A DNA stretch of 64,000 bases, taken from contig JADJES010000002.1 in NCBI GenBank assembly GCA_016708955.1, forward strand, positions 248,001 through 312,000, in the 5' to 3' direction. Below the pieces are notes generated by a model that saw only the letters and a list, made by a program, of their open reading frames with translations, was not told the origin of the DNA and did no database searches. Position numbers and translations under genes: made by a program. This DNA is from Nitrosomonas sp. (GTDB taxonomy: Bacteria; Pseudomonadota; Gammaproteobacteria; Burkholderiales; Nitrosomonadaceae). Positions 9,510-17,906 of this stretch are shown here, piece by piece. Within the stretch, counting starts at the first letter, position 1; each line of letters opens with the position of its first letter.

Positions 9510-10204
9510 CCGGACTGGTGACGGCCTTACGGGCTGAGGCCAGTTGCGTGTCTTCAGCGCGTGTTCCGTTCAATACAATCATGCCGGTTGATGACCTGGC
9601 AGTTTTGTGGCTCAGCGGTATGGGCGCGCAGGCGGCTCGGGCAGCGGCAGAGGGATTACATCAGCATGGCGTCACGGCATTGGTGAGTTTCGGTGTTGCC
9701 GGTGCATTGAATCCCGATCTGAAGCCTGGCGATTTGGTCTTGCCGGATGCGATACATGCGGGTACTCAGTTGCCAGTAAACATAGCTTGGCGAGACCGGC
9801 TGCAAAATTTGCTACCGGCAGATATTACCGTACGAAATGGTGTCTTAGCGAACAGTGATGTGCCATTGACAGGTACCAAAGCAAAACTGGATCTGGCACA
9901 AGCAACGGGTGCCTGTGCGGTGGATATGGAAAGCGCTGCGATTGCAGCAGTAGCGGCGGCAGCAGACATTCCATTTATCGCGGTGCGTGCCATCATCGAT
10001 CCCCTTCAGTTCTCACCCCCGGAAGCGCTTCTCGATGCCGTATATCCGGATGGTGGTGTAAATTCAACGCGTTTGATTGTATTGTTGCTGAAACGCTCAG
10101 TCCGCGTGAGTACTTTATTACGTATGGGAGCTGGTATGCGTGCAGCACGCAAAACTCTATCAAAAGTTATTCAATCTGCGGGTACGGGATTGGTCAGATT
10201 TTAA
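9500..10204 (+). CDS. hpnG: hopanoid-associated nucleoside phosphorylase HpnG
   Basis: A member of the purine nucleoside phosphorylase/MTA-SAH nucleosidase fold, about 234 residues from the GTG at 9500. HpnG removes adenine from adenosylhopane to give phosphoribosylhopane, on the route to extended hopanoids. Visible features are the N-terminal TGLVTALRAEA, the SFGVAGAL glycine motif and the DMESAAIA signature with its catalytic Glu. The frame is open back to 9371 inside shc, but the family N-terminus fits a GTG at 9500 (or 9518), overlapping the end of shc. Confidence 0.92.
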   Translation: MSITGLVTALRAEASCVSSARVPFNTIMPVDDLAVLWLSGMGAQAARAAAEGLHQHGVTALVSFGVAGALNPDLKPGDLVLPDAIHAGTQLPVNIAWRDRLQNLLPADITVRNGVLANSDVPLTGTKAKLDLAQATGACAVDMESAAIAAVAAAADIPFIAVRAIIDPLQFSPPEALLDAVYPDGGVNSTRLIVLLLKRSVRVSTLLRMGAGMRAARKTLSKVIQSAGTGLVRF

Positions 10205-10530
10205 CCGGTACAAACAAGCTATCTGATTTTTTCTAAATCGGCATCTACAATTGTTACGTGCCGAATCACCGCATGTCCACATTCGATATATATTCAGGTT
10301 CTCTGGGTAAGTGTTTAATCAGGTGGGATTTTTGGAAATTTCATAATCTTCAGCTTCTTGAGACTATTTCAGTAGTCAGCAACTTTTCCTTATTTGTATT
10401 GGTATTTCGATTCAGTCCCTGGCTGAGTGTGACAAATTGTCGCTGCGGCAATTTGTCACTTCCGTGGTGCCTTAAGATTTTGCGATAATAACTGATCGTC
10501 ATTACTTCTATTTTTGAATAGGTGCCGCAA
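10205..10530. other. intergenic region upstream of the copper island
   Basis: No gene is supported here. The only marked structure is the 31-base palindrome at 10429-10459. The region separates hpnG from the hupE remnant and probably held the promoter of the original copper/metal-uptake operon. Confidence 0.5.
10429..10459. promoter_or_regulatory. 31-bp near-perfect palindrome, candidate operator
   Basis: The arms GTGACAAATTGTCGC (10429-10443) and GCGGCAATTTGTCAC (10445-10459) are inverse complements at 14 of 15 positions around a single central T. There is no following T-run, so it is more like a dimeric-repressor operator than a terminator. It lies about 70 bases upstream of the hupE remnant start. 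The regulator is unknown. Confidence 0.5.
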
Positions 10531-10736
10531 GTGACTCAAAAACCTGAAAAACGATCGCTCATGATCCTTGCATTCGGATCACTTATGTTGTCGTCTTTAT
10601 TTTTTTGAAAATCCCAACAATATTTCTTGTCACTGATAGTGGCTGGATGATGGCTTTCATCATCCATTAGAAGGATTGGGTCATATTCTGACCATGATTG
10701 CGGTAGGAGTCTGGTCTACACAGTCACGTAGACAAG
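10531..10736 (+). pseudogene. HupE/UreJ-like permease remnant
   Basis: A GTG at 10531 opens a signal-peptide-like frame (contains LMILAFGSL) that stops within a T-rich stretch near 10608. In another frame, from about 10644, the family motif FHHPLEGLGHILTMIAVGVW can be read, matching the His-rich first helix of HupE/UreJ metal permeases. The sequence then breaks off near 10736 and joins a TonB-receptor tail. The gene has lost most of its length and contains a frameshift. In related clusters HupE-type proteins are thought to move nickel or other metals. Confidence 0.65.
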
Positions 10737-10958
10737 CCGTATTCCACGATTCTTCTGTCTGCCATGCTCGGCTATGAAGTCAACAAAAAATTAAGCTTGC
10801 AGGCCGAGGTATTTAATATGCTCAATCGTAATGACCCTGCAATCACCTATTTTTATACGTCCCGGCTGTCCGGTGAATCAAGTGATGGCGTGAGAGATTT
10901 TCACTTTCAGCCGGTAGAGCCGGTTAGTTTCCGCTTGAGCTTTACATTGAAGATTTAA
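10737..10958 (+). pseudogene. TonB-dependent receptor C-terminal remnant
   Basis: From 10737 the frame reads as the last strands of a TonB-dependent outer-membrane receptor: LLSAMLGYEV, the conserved EVFNMLNRND (family pattern VxNLFN), and a final strand ending FRLSFTLKI before the stop. About 70 of the usual 650-750 residues remain. The join to the hupE fragment shows that a large deletion removed the middle of an operon. It lies just 44 bases upstream of the TlpA-like gene, so that gene's original promoter may be lost or replaced. Confidence 0.72.
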
Positions 10959-11002
10959 GTTGATTCGGGAAACCAAAAATTCATAACCAAGAGGAGAAAA
11001 AT

Positions 11003-11497
11003 ATGATCTCGCGCAAAATCCTTTTAATTTATGTATTCGTCTTATCATTCAGCTTTGTTCTACCAGCTAGTGCTGAACAGGTTCAATTAAAACATTTCGT
11101 TCCTGGAAGTTATCAAAAATTGCTAAAAAACAAAGCTGACAAACCTTTCATGCTGGTTATTTGGTCAACCACCTGTTCTTCATGCATGGAAAAAATGACG
11201 CTGCTTAGTGACCTGACAAAAATCAGGCCGGAAGTCAATATAGTTATGCTAGCCACTGATGATGTGTCAGCAAATGATTTAATCCAGACAGTATTAGCTA
11301 AGAATGAATTAACCAATCTGGAGCACTGGATTTTTGCCGAAGAAAATGCACAAAAATTGCGCTATGAGATTGATCCAAAATGGTATGGCGAGCTGCCCAG
11401 AACCTACTTTCTGAATAAAAATCATGAACGCCATGGCATCAGTGGTGCTTTATCTAGCGAAGACTACAAAAACATTTTTCGGGTACTCCTGAATTGA
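11003..11497 (+). CDS. TlpA-like periplasmic thioredoxin-fold protein
   Basis: A 164-residue secreted protein. A signal peptide (1-24, ends PASA) precedes a thioredoxin fold with WSTTCSSCMEKM, the redox pair being C58 and C61 (CSSC rather than the classic CGPC), and a cis-proline-like GELPRTYF. TlpA-like proteins reduce cysteines or copper ligands in the periplasm, for example during copper-site assembly. The ATG has a strong AGAGGAG upstream. Its stop overlaps the next gene's TTG start, and copC follows, so a role in copper or thiol maintenance is likely but inferred. Confidence 0.85.
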   Translation: MISRKILLIYVFVLSFSFVLPASAEQVQLKHFVPGSYQKLLKNKADKPFMLVIWSTTCSSCMEKMTLLSDLTKIRPEVNIVMLATDDVSANDLIQTVLAKNELTNLEHWIFAEENAQKLRYEIDPKWYGELPRTYFLNKNHERHGISGALSSEDYKNIFRVLLN

Positions 11498-12786
11498 AGC
11501 AACCTATGTATTCAATCGCCAATGACATACAACCCAAAGGAAAATCCGGATTCACTGTTTTCTTGAAATTAATCATCCTGGTTAGCTTGCTGGTACTCGG
11601 TTGTTCATCGGGATCGTTGCCTAACACAGAGACACTAGAAAATACGGCGTTCAATTTGGAAAAAAATGCCGCCTATTCGAAATCGACGCTGGACTTGTAC
11701 GATATTTCATCATTTGATGTCTATGTGGACGAGCATATTATCCACGTCATAGCGAGCGGCAAACTTTCTACCAATAATAAGCGCATTGCAATTCGTTATA
11801 CACGTTCTGAAGATGGCGGACATCGCTGGAAAAATCCAGTGACTATTGACAGATTACTGCCCGCAACAATTGCCAATCGTGGAAATGATGTTCAGCTGGC
11901 TGTCAAAGGTAAGCATCTGGTTTCACTTTGGCAAACTAAAGGAGAGTTTCCGGCAATGGGGCCGATGATAAGCGCTTATTCATCAGACAATGGGAAAACC
12001 TGGAAAAGAGGCCCCAATCCTGCCGTAGATAATGATGGTAGCCAAGCTTACATGGATTTGGTTGCTGACCAGCACGGCAATTTTCACGCGGTTTGGCTGG
12101 CGGACCCCAATGAAAATGGCTACCAAGGCCTTCACTATGCCCGCTCCGTTGATCAAGGCAAACAATGGAGTCAACCGATTACCCTGGATGATTCAACCTG
12201 TTCGTGTTGCTGGAATACGTTTGCATTGTCACCTGATAATAAGCTCAATATTCTTTACCGCGACACATCACCCCGGGATATGTCGTTAATACAGTCTTCC
12301 GATGCGGGTATAACGTGGCAGAAGGCCAGCGTAGCAGGCGATTTTCAATGGAAATTTGAAGGCTGTCCACATGTGGGCGGTGGTTTAAAGTATGTTGGGA
12401 TAGAGAATGTTTCTCAATTACACAGTATTGTTTGGACCGGTGCCGAGGAAAAATCCGGTTTATATCATCTCTCTTCAAACAATAATGGTCAAAATTGGTC
12501 AGCTCCAACCAAACTTGGCGATATGGCTATTAATGGTGATATTGCGGCGCGCGATCAAAATAGTGTCGCGGCAATTTGGAATGAAATAGAAGCTGATGGA
12601 CTAAGTATTTTTTATTCGAAATCAAATAATAGCGGCTCAGATTGGTTAACGCCCAAACGTTTGACCGAGGCAAGACATTCGGCCACTCATCCAAAATTAG
12701 TGGCAACAAAACATGGATTCTTAGCTATATGGACTGAAAAAAACAATAAACAACCAAGTGAACTGGCCTGGTACATTTTCGAATGA
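11494..12786 (+). CDS. six-Asp-box beta-propeller lipoprotein
   Basis: A 430-residue protein read from a TTG at 11494 that overlaps the previous stop (an ATG at 11506 is the alternative). The lipobox LVLGC places the lipid on Cys 37. Six Asp-box (BNR) repeats of the form SxDxGxxW occur near residues 105, 163, 218, 268, 328 and 377, predicting a sialidase-like six-blade propeller. Sialidase catalytic residues were not identified, so enzymatic activity is doubtful. A CSCC cluster (C236, C238, C239) and a CPH motif (C291, H293) could bind metal. Its place between a TlpA-like gene and copC suggests copper handling. Confidence 0.8.
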   Translation: MKQPMYSIANDIQPKGKSGFTVFLKLIILVSLLVLGCSSGSLPNTETLENTAFNLEKNAAYSKSTLDLYDISSFDVYVDEHIIHVIASGKLSTNNKRIAIRYTRSEDGGHRWKNPVTIDRLLPATIANRGNDVQLAVKGKHLVSLWQTKGEFPAMGPMISAYSSDNGKTWKRGPNPAVDNDGSQAYMDLVADQHGNFHAVWLADPNENGYQGLHYARSVDQGKQWSQPITLDDSTCSCCWNTFALSPDNKLNILYRDTSPRDMSLIQSSDAGITWQKASVAGDFQWKFEGCPHVGGGLKYVGIENVSQLHSIVWTGAEEKSGLYHLSSNNNGQNWSAPTKLGDMAINGDIAARDQNSVAAIWNEIEADGLSIFYSKSNNSGSDWLTPKRLTEARHSATHPKLVATKHGFLAIWTEKNNKQPSELAWYIFE

Positions 12787-12872
12787 CAGATAGTCTGGGT
12801 TTTATAACCAATCGTGGCCAGCGGCATTATGTTGATTGTTACGTACACATTCAATTTACAGGAGTAAAACCT

Positions 12873-13265
12873 ATGGCACGTTGCGGTATCGCTTTTTCAA
12901 AGAATCTACTGCTATCTTTGATCTTTATTAGTATTTCAATCTTACCGTTAACCGCCTCGGCACATGCGGTTATGGTGAAATCAGCGCCTGAAAAAGATAG
13001 CACAATTACCGTATCACCGAAGCAAGTAGATGTCTGGTTTAACGAGCATGTAAGGAGCGCTCACAAGTCGCTTGCAGTCATTAATAGCGCTGGCAAGCGC
13101 GTTGATAATAAGGATATTCAACAGGAAATCCTTGATCCCTCGCACCTCTATATAACCACTCCACAGCTTCCACCTGATACTTACACTGTGCGATACCGAG
13201 TGATATCAGCAGATACACACGTCATCTCGGGAAAATTCAACTTCATTATTGAAGAATCCAATTAA
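12873..13265 (+). CDS. copC: CopC-family periplasmic copper-binding protein
   Basis: A 130-residue protein. The signal peptide (1-30, ending ASA) leaves a mature N-terminal His 31 (HAVMVKSAP), and the C-terminal part has D114 and H116 (SADTHVISG); this His1/Asp/His set is the Cu(II) site of CopC. The methionine-rich Cu(I) loop of classical CopC is missing, so it is the Cu(II)-only type. I chose the ATG at 12873, which has AGGAG at a spacing of 8, over the upstream open frame that overlaps the preceding gene. No copD partner follows. Confidence 0.92.
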   Translation: MARCGIAFSKNLLLSLIFISISILPLTASAHAVMVKSAPEKDSTITVSPKQVDVWFNEHVRSAHKSLAVINSAGKRVDNKDIQQEILDPSHLYITTPQLPPDTYTVRYRVISADTHVISGKFNFIIEESN

Positions 13266-13309
13266 CGGCAATTTCAAAATACACTCTATCTCCAGGAGTT
13301 CAAGACATC

Positions 13310-14047
13310 ATGAAATCATTATCTAAAAAACAATTATTGGCGATTGTATTTTTTAGCACCTTCCTGCTATTCGCTTGTAGCAAGAAAAATGTAACCGCCC
13401 CTGTGCAATTCGACTATACCGAAACTGTGGGTTGTCTTATCGCCAATGATCTTTATGCGGTTTATTTTAGTGCTTACATCAAGCCTGAGGGCAATTTGGA
13501 AGAAATAAAAGGTAAAGACAGGAATAAGTTATTAAGATCATATTGCAGAGAGATTCCTAAGACGGGTTCACTTTACTTTACTGCCGACCTGGTAGACGAT
13601 GATGTCAGAGAAACACCCGTCAGCATCCGTCTGGTAAAACAAGAACTCATTGGAGAAGATGAGAAAAAAGCGGAGAACTTCAAGGATATCGTTACTCTAT
13701 TCGAAGTACCAGCCAAACTGTACCCGCAAGGCATGGTCGAAACACAAATCGAATTGGATAAAAATGGCTATTACGCGTTATATCTTTTAATAGGTGAAGA
13801 AAATACGATAGCTGAAGAAAACATACTGAGAATTCCATTAAATATCGGTGTTGATCCTGATGCAATACCTGTGTGGCATATTGTTCTGGCAATTTTGGGC
13901 ATTATGGCGGGATTGATGATTGCTGTCACAGTCGGGGTGATAATGTTTTCGCCCATACTTCCTCTTCCTATTAGGCAATGGACTCAAAAAATAAGCAGGG
14001 AAGATGTCTCGTTGAATCATACGCAATATATTGAGATTCAAAAATAA
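13310..14047 (+). CDS. lipoprotein with C-terminal membrane helix, unknown function
   Basis: Encodes 245 residues. The signal ends in the lipobox FACS (Cys 23), a soluble beta-rich domain follows (about 30-185), then a membrane helix (about 188-214) and a short basic, probably cytoplasmic tail. Two cysteines of the soluble domain (near residues 42 and 78) might form a disulphide. I recognise no family. It has AGGAG upstream, follows copC after 44 bases and closes the cluster, so a copper-related or envelope assembly role is possible by context only. Confidence 0.75.
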   Translation: MKSLSKKQLLAIVFFSTFLLFACSKKNVTAPVQFDYTETVGCLIANDLYAVYFSAYIKPEGNLEEIKGKDRNKLLRSYCREIPKTGSLYFTADLVDDDVRETPVSIRLVKQELIGEDEKKAENFKDIVTLFEVPAKLYPQGMVETQIELDKNGYYALYLLIGEENTIAEENILRIPLNIGVDPDAIPVWHIVLAILGIMAGLMIAVTVGVIMFSPILPLPIRQWTQKISREDVSLNHTQYIEIQK

Positions 14048-14121
14048 CAGAGGATTGTGGGTGTAAGGATTCCTTTTTGTAAATGCGTAAAGTCGGCGGA
14101 AACTTATTGTCCCTCTGCTTA

Positions 14122-14289
14122 TTAACCCGGATATTGCATGAATTCGCAAGATGATCACGCATGATATTAGTTTCAAAAGGGATTTTTCGAAGAAGCGGTG
14201 TAGTTATTCATACACCTGACTGAGATAAATTCCTTGTGGAATCAAGAGGCAAGTGAGGGCGTGTGCAATTCATGCAATATCCGGGTTAA
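14122..14289. mobile_element. MITE-like element with 23-bp terminal inverted repeats
   Basis: Perfect 23-base inverted repeats (14122-14144 and 14267-14289, beginning TTAACCCGGATATTGC) bound 122 bases that encode nothing. The outermost bases are TTAA on both sides, which could be either part of the repeat or a TTAA target duplication. Size (168 bases) and form fit a miniature inverted-repeat element moved by a transposase elsewhere. Confidence 0.6.
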
Positions 14290-14486
14290 GTTTATCTCTT
14301 AAGTGTGATGCGATGGAACGAGCAGAAATATATGCCAAGCCATCTTTATATGAATAAGGTCAGACAAATTGACCTGAGAATCTTATTTTTAGTCAATGCA
14401 TTCCGTTTTGAGCACACTATTATCCAATAGGAGGAATGCAATTCTGGTCTGTGGTAGAAAGCGCTATTACCCATTTCTTCTTATTC
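14290..14486. other. non-coding spacer after the MITE-like element
   Basis: No gene is supported between the MITE-like element and the end of the ABC transporter pseudogene. No terminator was recognised. Confidence 0.4.
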
Positions 14487-15934
14487 TTACTGCGGCTGCA
14501 ATTGCAGTGCAGCCAAGCGCGCATACAACTCACTCGATTGCAGCAATTCGGTGTGCGTTCCCAACGCATCCAAATGGCCATGATCGAGCACGGCAATCCG
14601 ATCGGCTGATTGTACGGTTGCCAAACGATGGGCAATGACCAGTGTGGTGCGATTCTGCATCAGCCGCTGGAGTGCTTGCTGCACCCAAAACTCACTTTGC
14701 GCATCCAGAGCGCTGGTGGCTTCATCTAATAAAAGTATCGGTGCATCAGCCAATATGGCGCGTGCAATGGCCAGCCGTTGCTTTTGCCCGCCCGACAACC
14801 CCAATCCGGAATCTCCCAACTGTGTTTGATAACCTTGCGGCAATTTGCTGATAAAGTCGTGTGCGTAGGCTGCATCGGCCGCAGCTTCCACTTCTGCGTC
14901 ACTTGCATCGGGACGGGCATAGCGCAGGTTGTCGCTGATGGTGCCATAAAATAAAGCCGGGTTTTGTGCGACCAGGGCAAAGCACCGGCGTAAGACAAAA
15001 ATATCCAGGTGCCGGATATCAATACCTTCCAATTTGATACAACCGGATTGATTGTCAAAGAAGCGCAGCAACAAATCAAACAACGTAGATTTTCCCGCGC
15101 CCGAAGGGCCCACCAGGGCCAGCGTTTCACCCGCCCGGATAGTCAGCGTCAAATGATCGATAGCAAGCACATCAGGACGGGAAGGGTAGGCAAAGCACAA
15201 TTGCTCGATGGCGATATTCCCGGATACTTTTGGCAATGGACTGGGTTTATCAGGCGATTGAATCAGATTCGGCGCTTGTAATAATTCTATCGTCCGCTCG
15301 GCAGCTCCGGCGGCACGTTGTAACTCACCAATCACTTCCGAAATAGAGGCAACGGCCGAACCGACGATGACGCTATAGAACACAAAAGCAGCCAGTTCGC
15401 CCGCACTGATGCGGCCTTCAATCACATCGATGCCACCCACCCATAGCATGAGTCCCACGGCACCCAGCACCAGCAGGATGACGATGGCGATCAGTAATGC
15501 GCGTTGCGTGGCGCGCTGTTTGGCGACGGCAAAGGCTTCTTCTACTTGATCATAAAATTTGCATTGATCAATGGATTGATGATTGTAGGCTTGAACTGTT
15601 TTGATCTGGCCAAGTACTTCACCGACATACGCGCCGACCGCAGCAATTTTATCCTGGCTTTGGCGTGACAAATGCCGCACGCGACGGCCATAAATCAATA
15701 TCGGAATCACCACCAGCGGCACGCAAATTGTGACCAGCGCGGCCAGTTTCGCATTGGTGATAAATAACCAGATAATGCCGCCTATCATCATGATCAAATT
15801 ACGCAACGCGAACGATACGGATGACCCGATCACGGTTTGCAGTAACGTCATATCGGCGGTCAGGCGCGATTGGATTTCGAGGCTGCGGTTTTCCTCGAAA
15901 AATCCCGGGTGCAGATGAATCAGATGATTGAATA

Positions 15935-16983
15935 GGCTCTGTAGCAATTAATTGTTGAATTGCTAGTCAAAGATGCATCGGAATGTAAAAAAGGGTATGC
16001 ATTATGAAAGCAGCTGAATTCAAAGATTGGATAAAATCGATTGAGAGGATGAGCCGCGGTCAGCGAGATAAACTTCGAGAAAGATTAGAAAGAAAAGCCG
16101 GTGCTGATACGATCTTAGAATTGATTGAGCAAAGGCAAAATGATGAACGAATTTGTCCCTATTGTCAGGGAACAGAGCTGTATCGGTGGGGCAAAGTCAG
16201 TGAGTTACAGCGCTATCGATGCCGCCACTGCAATCACACATTTAATGCCCTGACAGGCACGGCATTGGCCCGATTACGCCACAAAGACAAATGGTTTGAT
16301 TATGAGCAAGCGATGGTTCAAGGGGTAAGTGTACGTAAAGCAGCGGTCAGCTGCGGAGTAACCACGAACACGAGCTTTAAATGGCGTCACCGTTTTTTGC
16401 GAACGCCTGCACTCCATCAATCTCCCAAAATGAATGGCATTGTTGAAGCCGACGAAATGTATTTTCTGGAATCTTTTAAGGGACAACATCATTTACCGAG
16501 AGCCGCACGCAAACGAGGCGGCAAAGCTGCCAAGCGCGGCACATCAAAAGAACAGATACCTGTGCTAGTGGTGCGCGATCGTCATGGTGAAACTGATGAT
16601 CGCATACTGGGTGACACAAGCGCAGAGCAAATTGGAACAGTGCTTATCCCGTTGTTAAGCAAAGATGTCATTCTTTGCACAGATGGAATGCCTGCATACA
16701 GACAGATCACCAGGGATGCAAAAATTGCTCATCGCCCAGTCAACATTGCCGCAGGTCAACGAGTTATCAACAATGTTTACCACATTCAGAATGTTAATGC
16801 TTATGGCAGCCGGCTCAGGCAATGGATGGCGAAGTTCCATGGTGTAGCAACACGCTATCTTGCGAGCTATTTGGGGTGGTATAGAATGATTGACCATCTC
16901 GGTCAGAACGTTACACCAACCCTTTTTTTCCTAATGTCACTTGGGAAAACAAGACAGTTTCAACAGTTAATTACTACATAGCC
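15935..16983 (+). mobile_element. IS1595-family insertion sequence, full-length copy
   Basis: A 1049-base element bounded by inverted repeats that begin GGCTCTGTAGCAATTAATTG on the left and GGCTATGTAGTAATTAACTG on the right (22 of 25 outer bases match). It has one intact transposase gene and an 8-base target duplication, so it is probably recent and may be mobile. A shortened copy is at 50089-50717. Confidence 0.93.
16004..16981 (+). CDS. IS1595-family transposase (ISXO2-like)
   Basis: Encodes 325 residues, intact. The N-terminal zinc ribbon has C51-x2-C54 and C73-x2-C76, a helix-turn-helix-like region follows (contains GVSVRKAAVSCGV), and the catalytic core has the acidic residues in VEADEMYF (D150) and CTDG (D226). 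The stop lies two bases before the right end of the element. It differs strongly from the other IS1595-type protein remnant at 17996-18947. Confidence 0.93.
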   Translation: MKAAEFKDWIKSIERMSRGQRDKLRERLERKAGADTILELIEQRQNDERICPYCQGTELYRWGKVSELQRYRCRHCNHTFNALTGTALARLRHKDKWFDYEQAMVQGVSVRKAAVSCGVTTNTSFKWRHRFLRTPALHQSPKMNGIVEADEMYFLESFKGQHHLPRAARKRGGKAAKRGTSKEQIPVLVVRDRHGETDDRILGDTSAEQIGTVLIPLLSKDVILCTDGMPAYRQITRDAKIAHRPVNIAAGQRVINNVYHIQNVNAYGSRLRQWMAKFHGVATRYLASYLGWYRMIDHLGQNVTPTLFFLMSLGKTRQFQQLITT

Positions 16984-17313
16984 ATTGAATACTTTGCTGC
17001 GAATATCGGCAATCACCCGCTCGCCCAGCCAGGTGACCCAGTAATAACGCGTAAACGTGCCGATGGCCAAGGCGATCACCAGCAGTAAAAAAATCACCAC
17101 ATATTGACTCAACAGATCTTTTGATTGCGTCGCAAATCCTTGATCAATGAGCAGCCGGATACCTTGTCCGATGGATAAGGTAATCGTCGCAGTAAATAAC
17201 AGCGCCAGCAAACTGTAGACGACTTGGCGCTGGTAGGGGGCGATAAACTGTGCCGCTTTCTTGATGGATTGCCAGCGGGTTTGCGTGGTGTGTGGAAGTT
17301 TTGTCATGAATCG

Positions 17314-17619
17314 CTAGTTCTGAGAGACCGGTTTTCTCGCGAATCCGGCGATGAGGAGTGTCCATGCGACGATCAGTCCAATACTTGCACCGATGTTCGT
17401 CAGCTTCATAAGCTGTTCCTGCCATAGGGCGCTTCCAGTCGTTCCGGCGGTCTGCTTTGTCGCTATCGCAAGTACCGCTGCGGTACTCCACCAGGCATTA
17501 GCCACTTCAGAACGTGTCATGAGCCAAGCTGAGCAGACCGCCGTTACCATCACTAAAGTCGATCGGGCGCTGACACTGTGCGGTAGCGCGAGGAGCAGCA
17601 CAGCTATGAGGATGAACAC
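17314..17619 (-). CDS. small hydrophobic membrane protein, unknown
   Basis: A 101-residue frame from a GTG at 17619 ending 7 bases before the ABC exporter start, so it would be the first gene of that transcript. Hydrophobic segments are at about 2-14, 21-35, 42-56 and 76-94. I recognise no family. The frame stays open upstream for about 50 more codons without a better start, so it may be a truncated gene or a chance frame. Confidence 0.4.
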   Translation of the reverse strand: MFILIAVLLLALPHSVSARSTLVMVTAVCSAWLMTRSEVANAWWSTAAVLAIATKQTAGTTGSALWQEQLMKLTNIGASIGLIVAWTLLIAGFARKPVSQN

Positions 17620-17906
17620 AACATTCTGTTGAGTATGAATTGAATACGTGCGCCCAAGGCAAGCTGCGGAAAGGGCGTATGCGGCACTGCGAATCCCCAG
17701 GTCAATTCGAGTAGAACCAACACCAAGCCGTGAATAAGAATTTATCTTCCTCAGCTTTTTATATCCATATTGGTTTTCTCAAATACTCAACTGCCTTGGT
17801 TACCGATAACCCAAGCAAAGGCAAAATATCTTCCTTTAAAAAAATCAGCTTCCATCTGACTCAGAATATCAAATGTAAGATTTGACCCAGAAATTGCTTA
17901 AATCTT

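Larger units (their letters stand above)
15927..16991 (+). repeat. 8-bp target duplication flanking the IS in the ABC gene
   Basis: ATTGAATA occurs directly outside both ends of the element, at 15927-15934 and 16984-16991. This is the 8-base duplication expected for IS1595-family insertion. Confidence 0.9.
14487..17307 (-). pseudogene. ABC exporter (MsbA-like half transporter) split by an IS
   Basis: Two pieces of one gene flank an IS1595-family element. 17307-16984 encodes the N-terminus with the first membrane helices up to DIRSKVFN; 15934-14487 encodes the rest: remaining helices, Walker A GPSGAGKST, Q-loop VAQNPALF, signature LSGGQKQR, Walker B ILLLDEATSALD and the H-loop AHRLATV. Removing the element and one 8-base duplication restores a continuous 587-codon frame, the normal length of an ABCB/MsbA-type homodimeric exporter of lipids or drugs. 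The substrate is unknown. Confidence 0.93.

Noticed and set aside
10258..10488. 76-residue plus-strand frame upstream of the hupE remnant
   Set aside because: Composition is not protein-like, it runs through the 31-base palindrome and has no good start signal.
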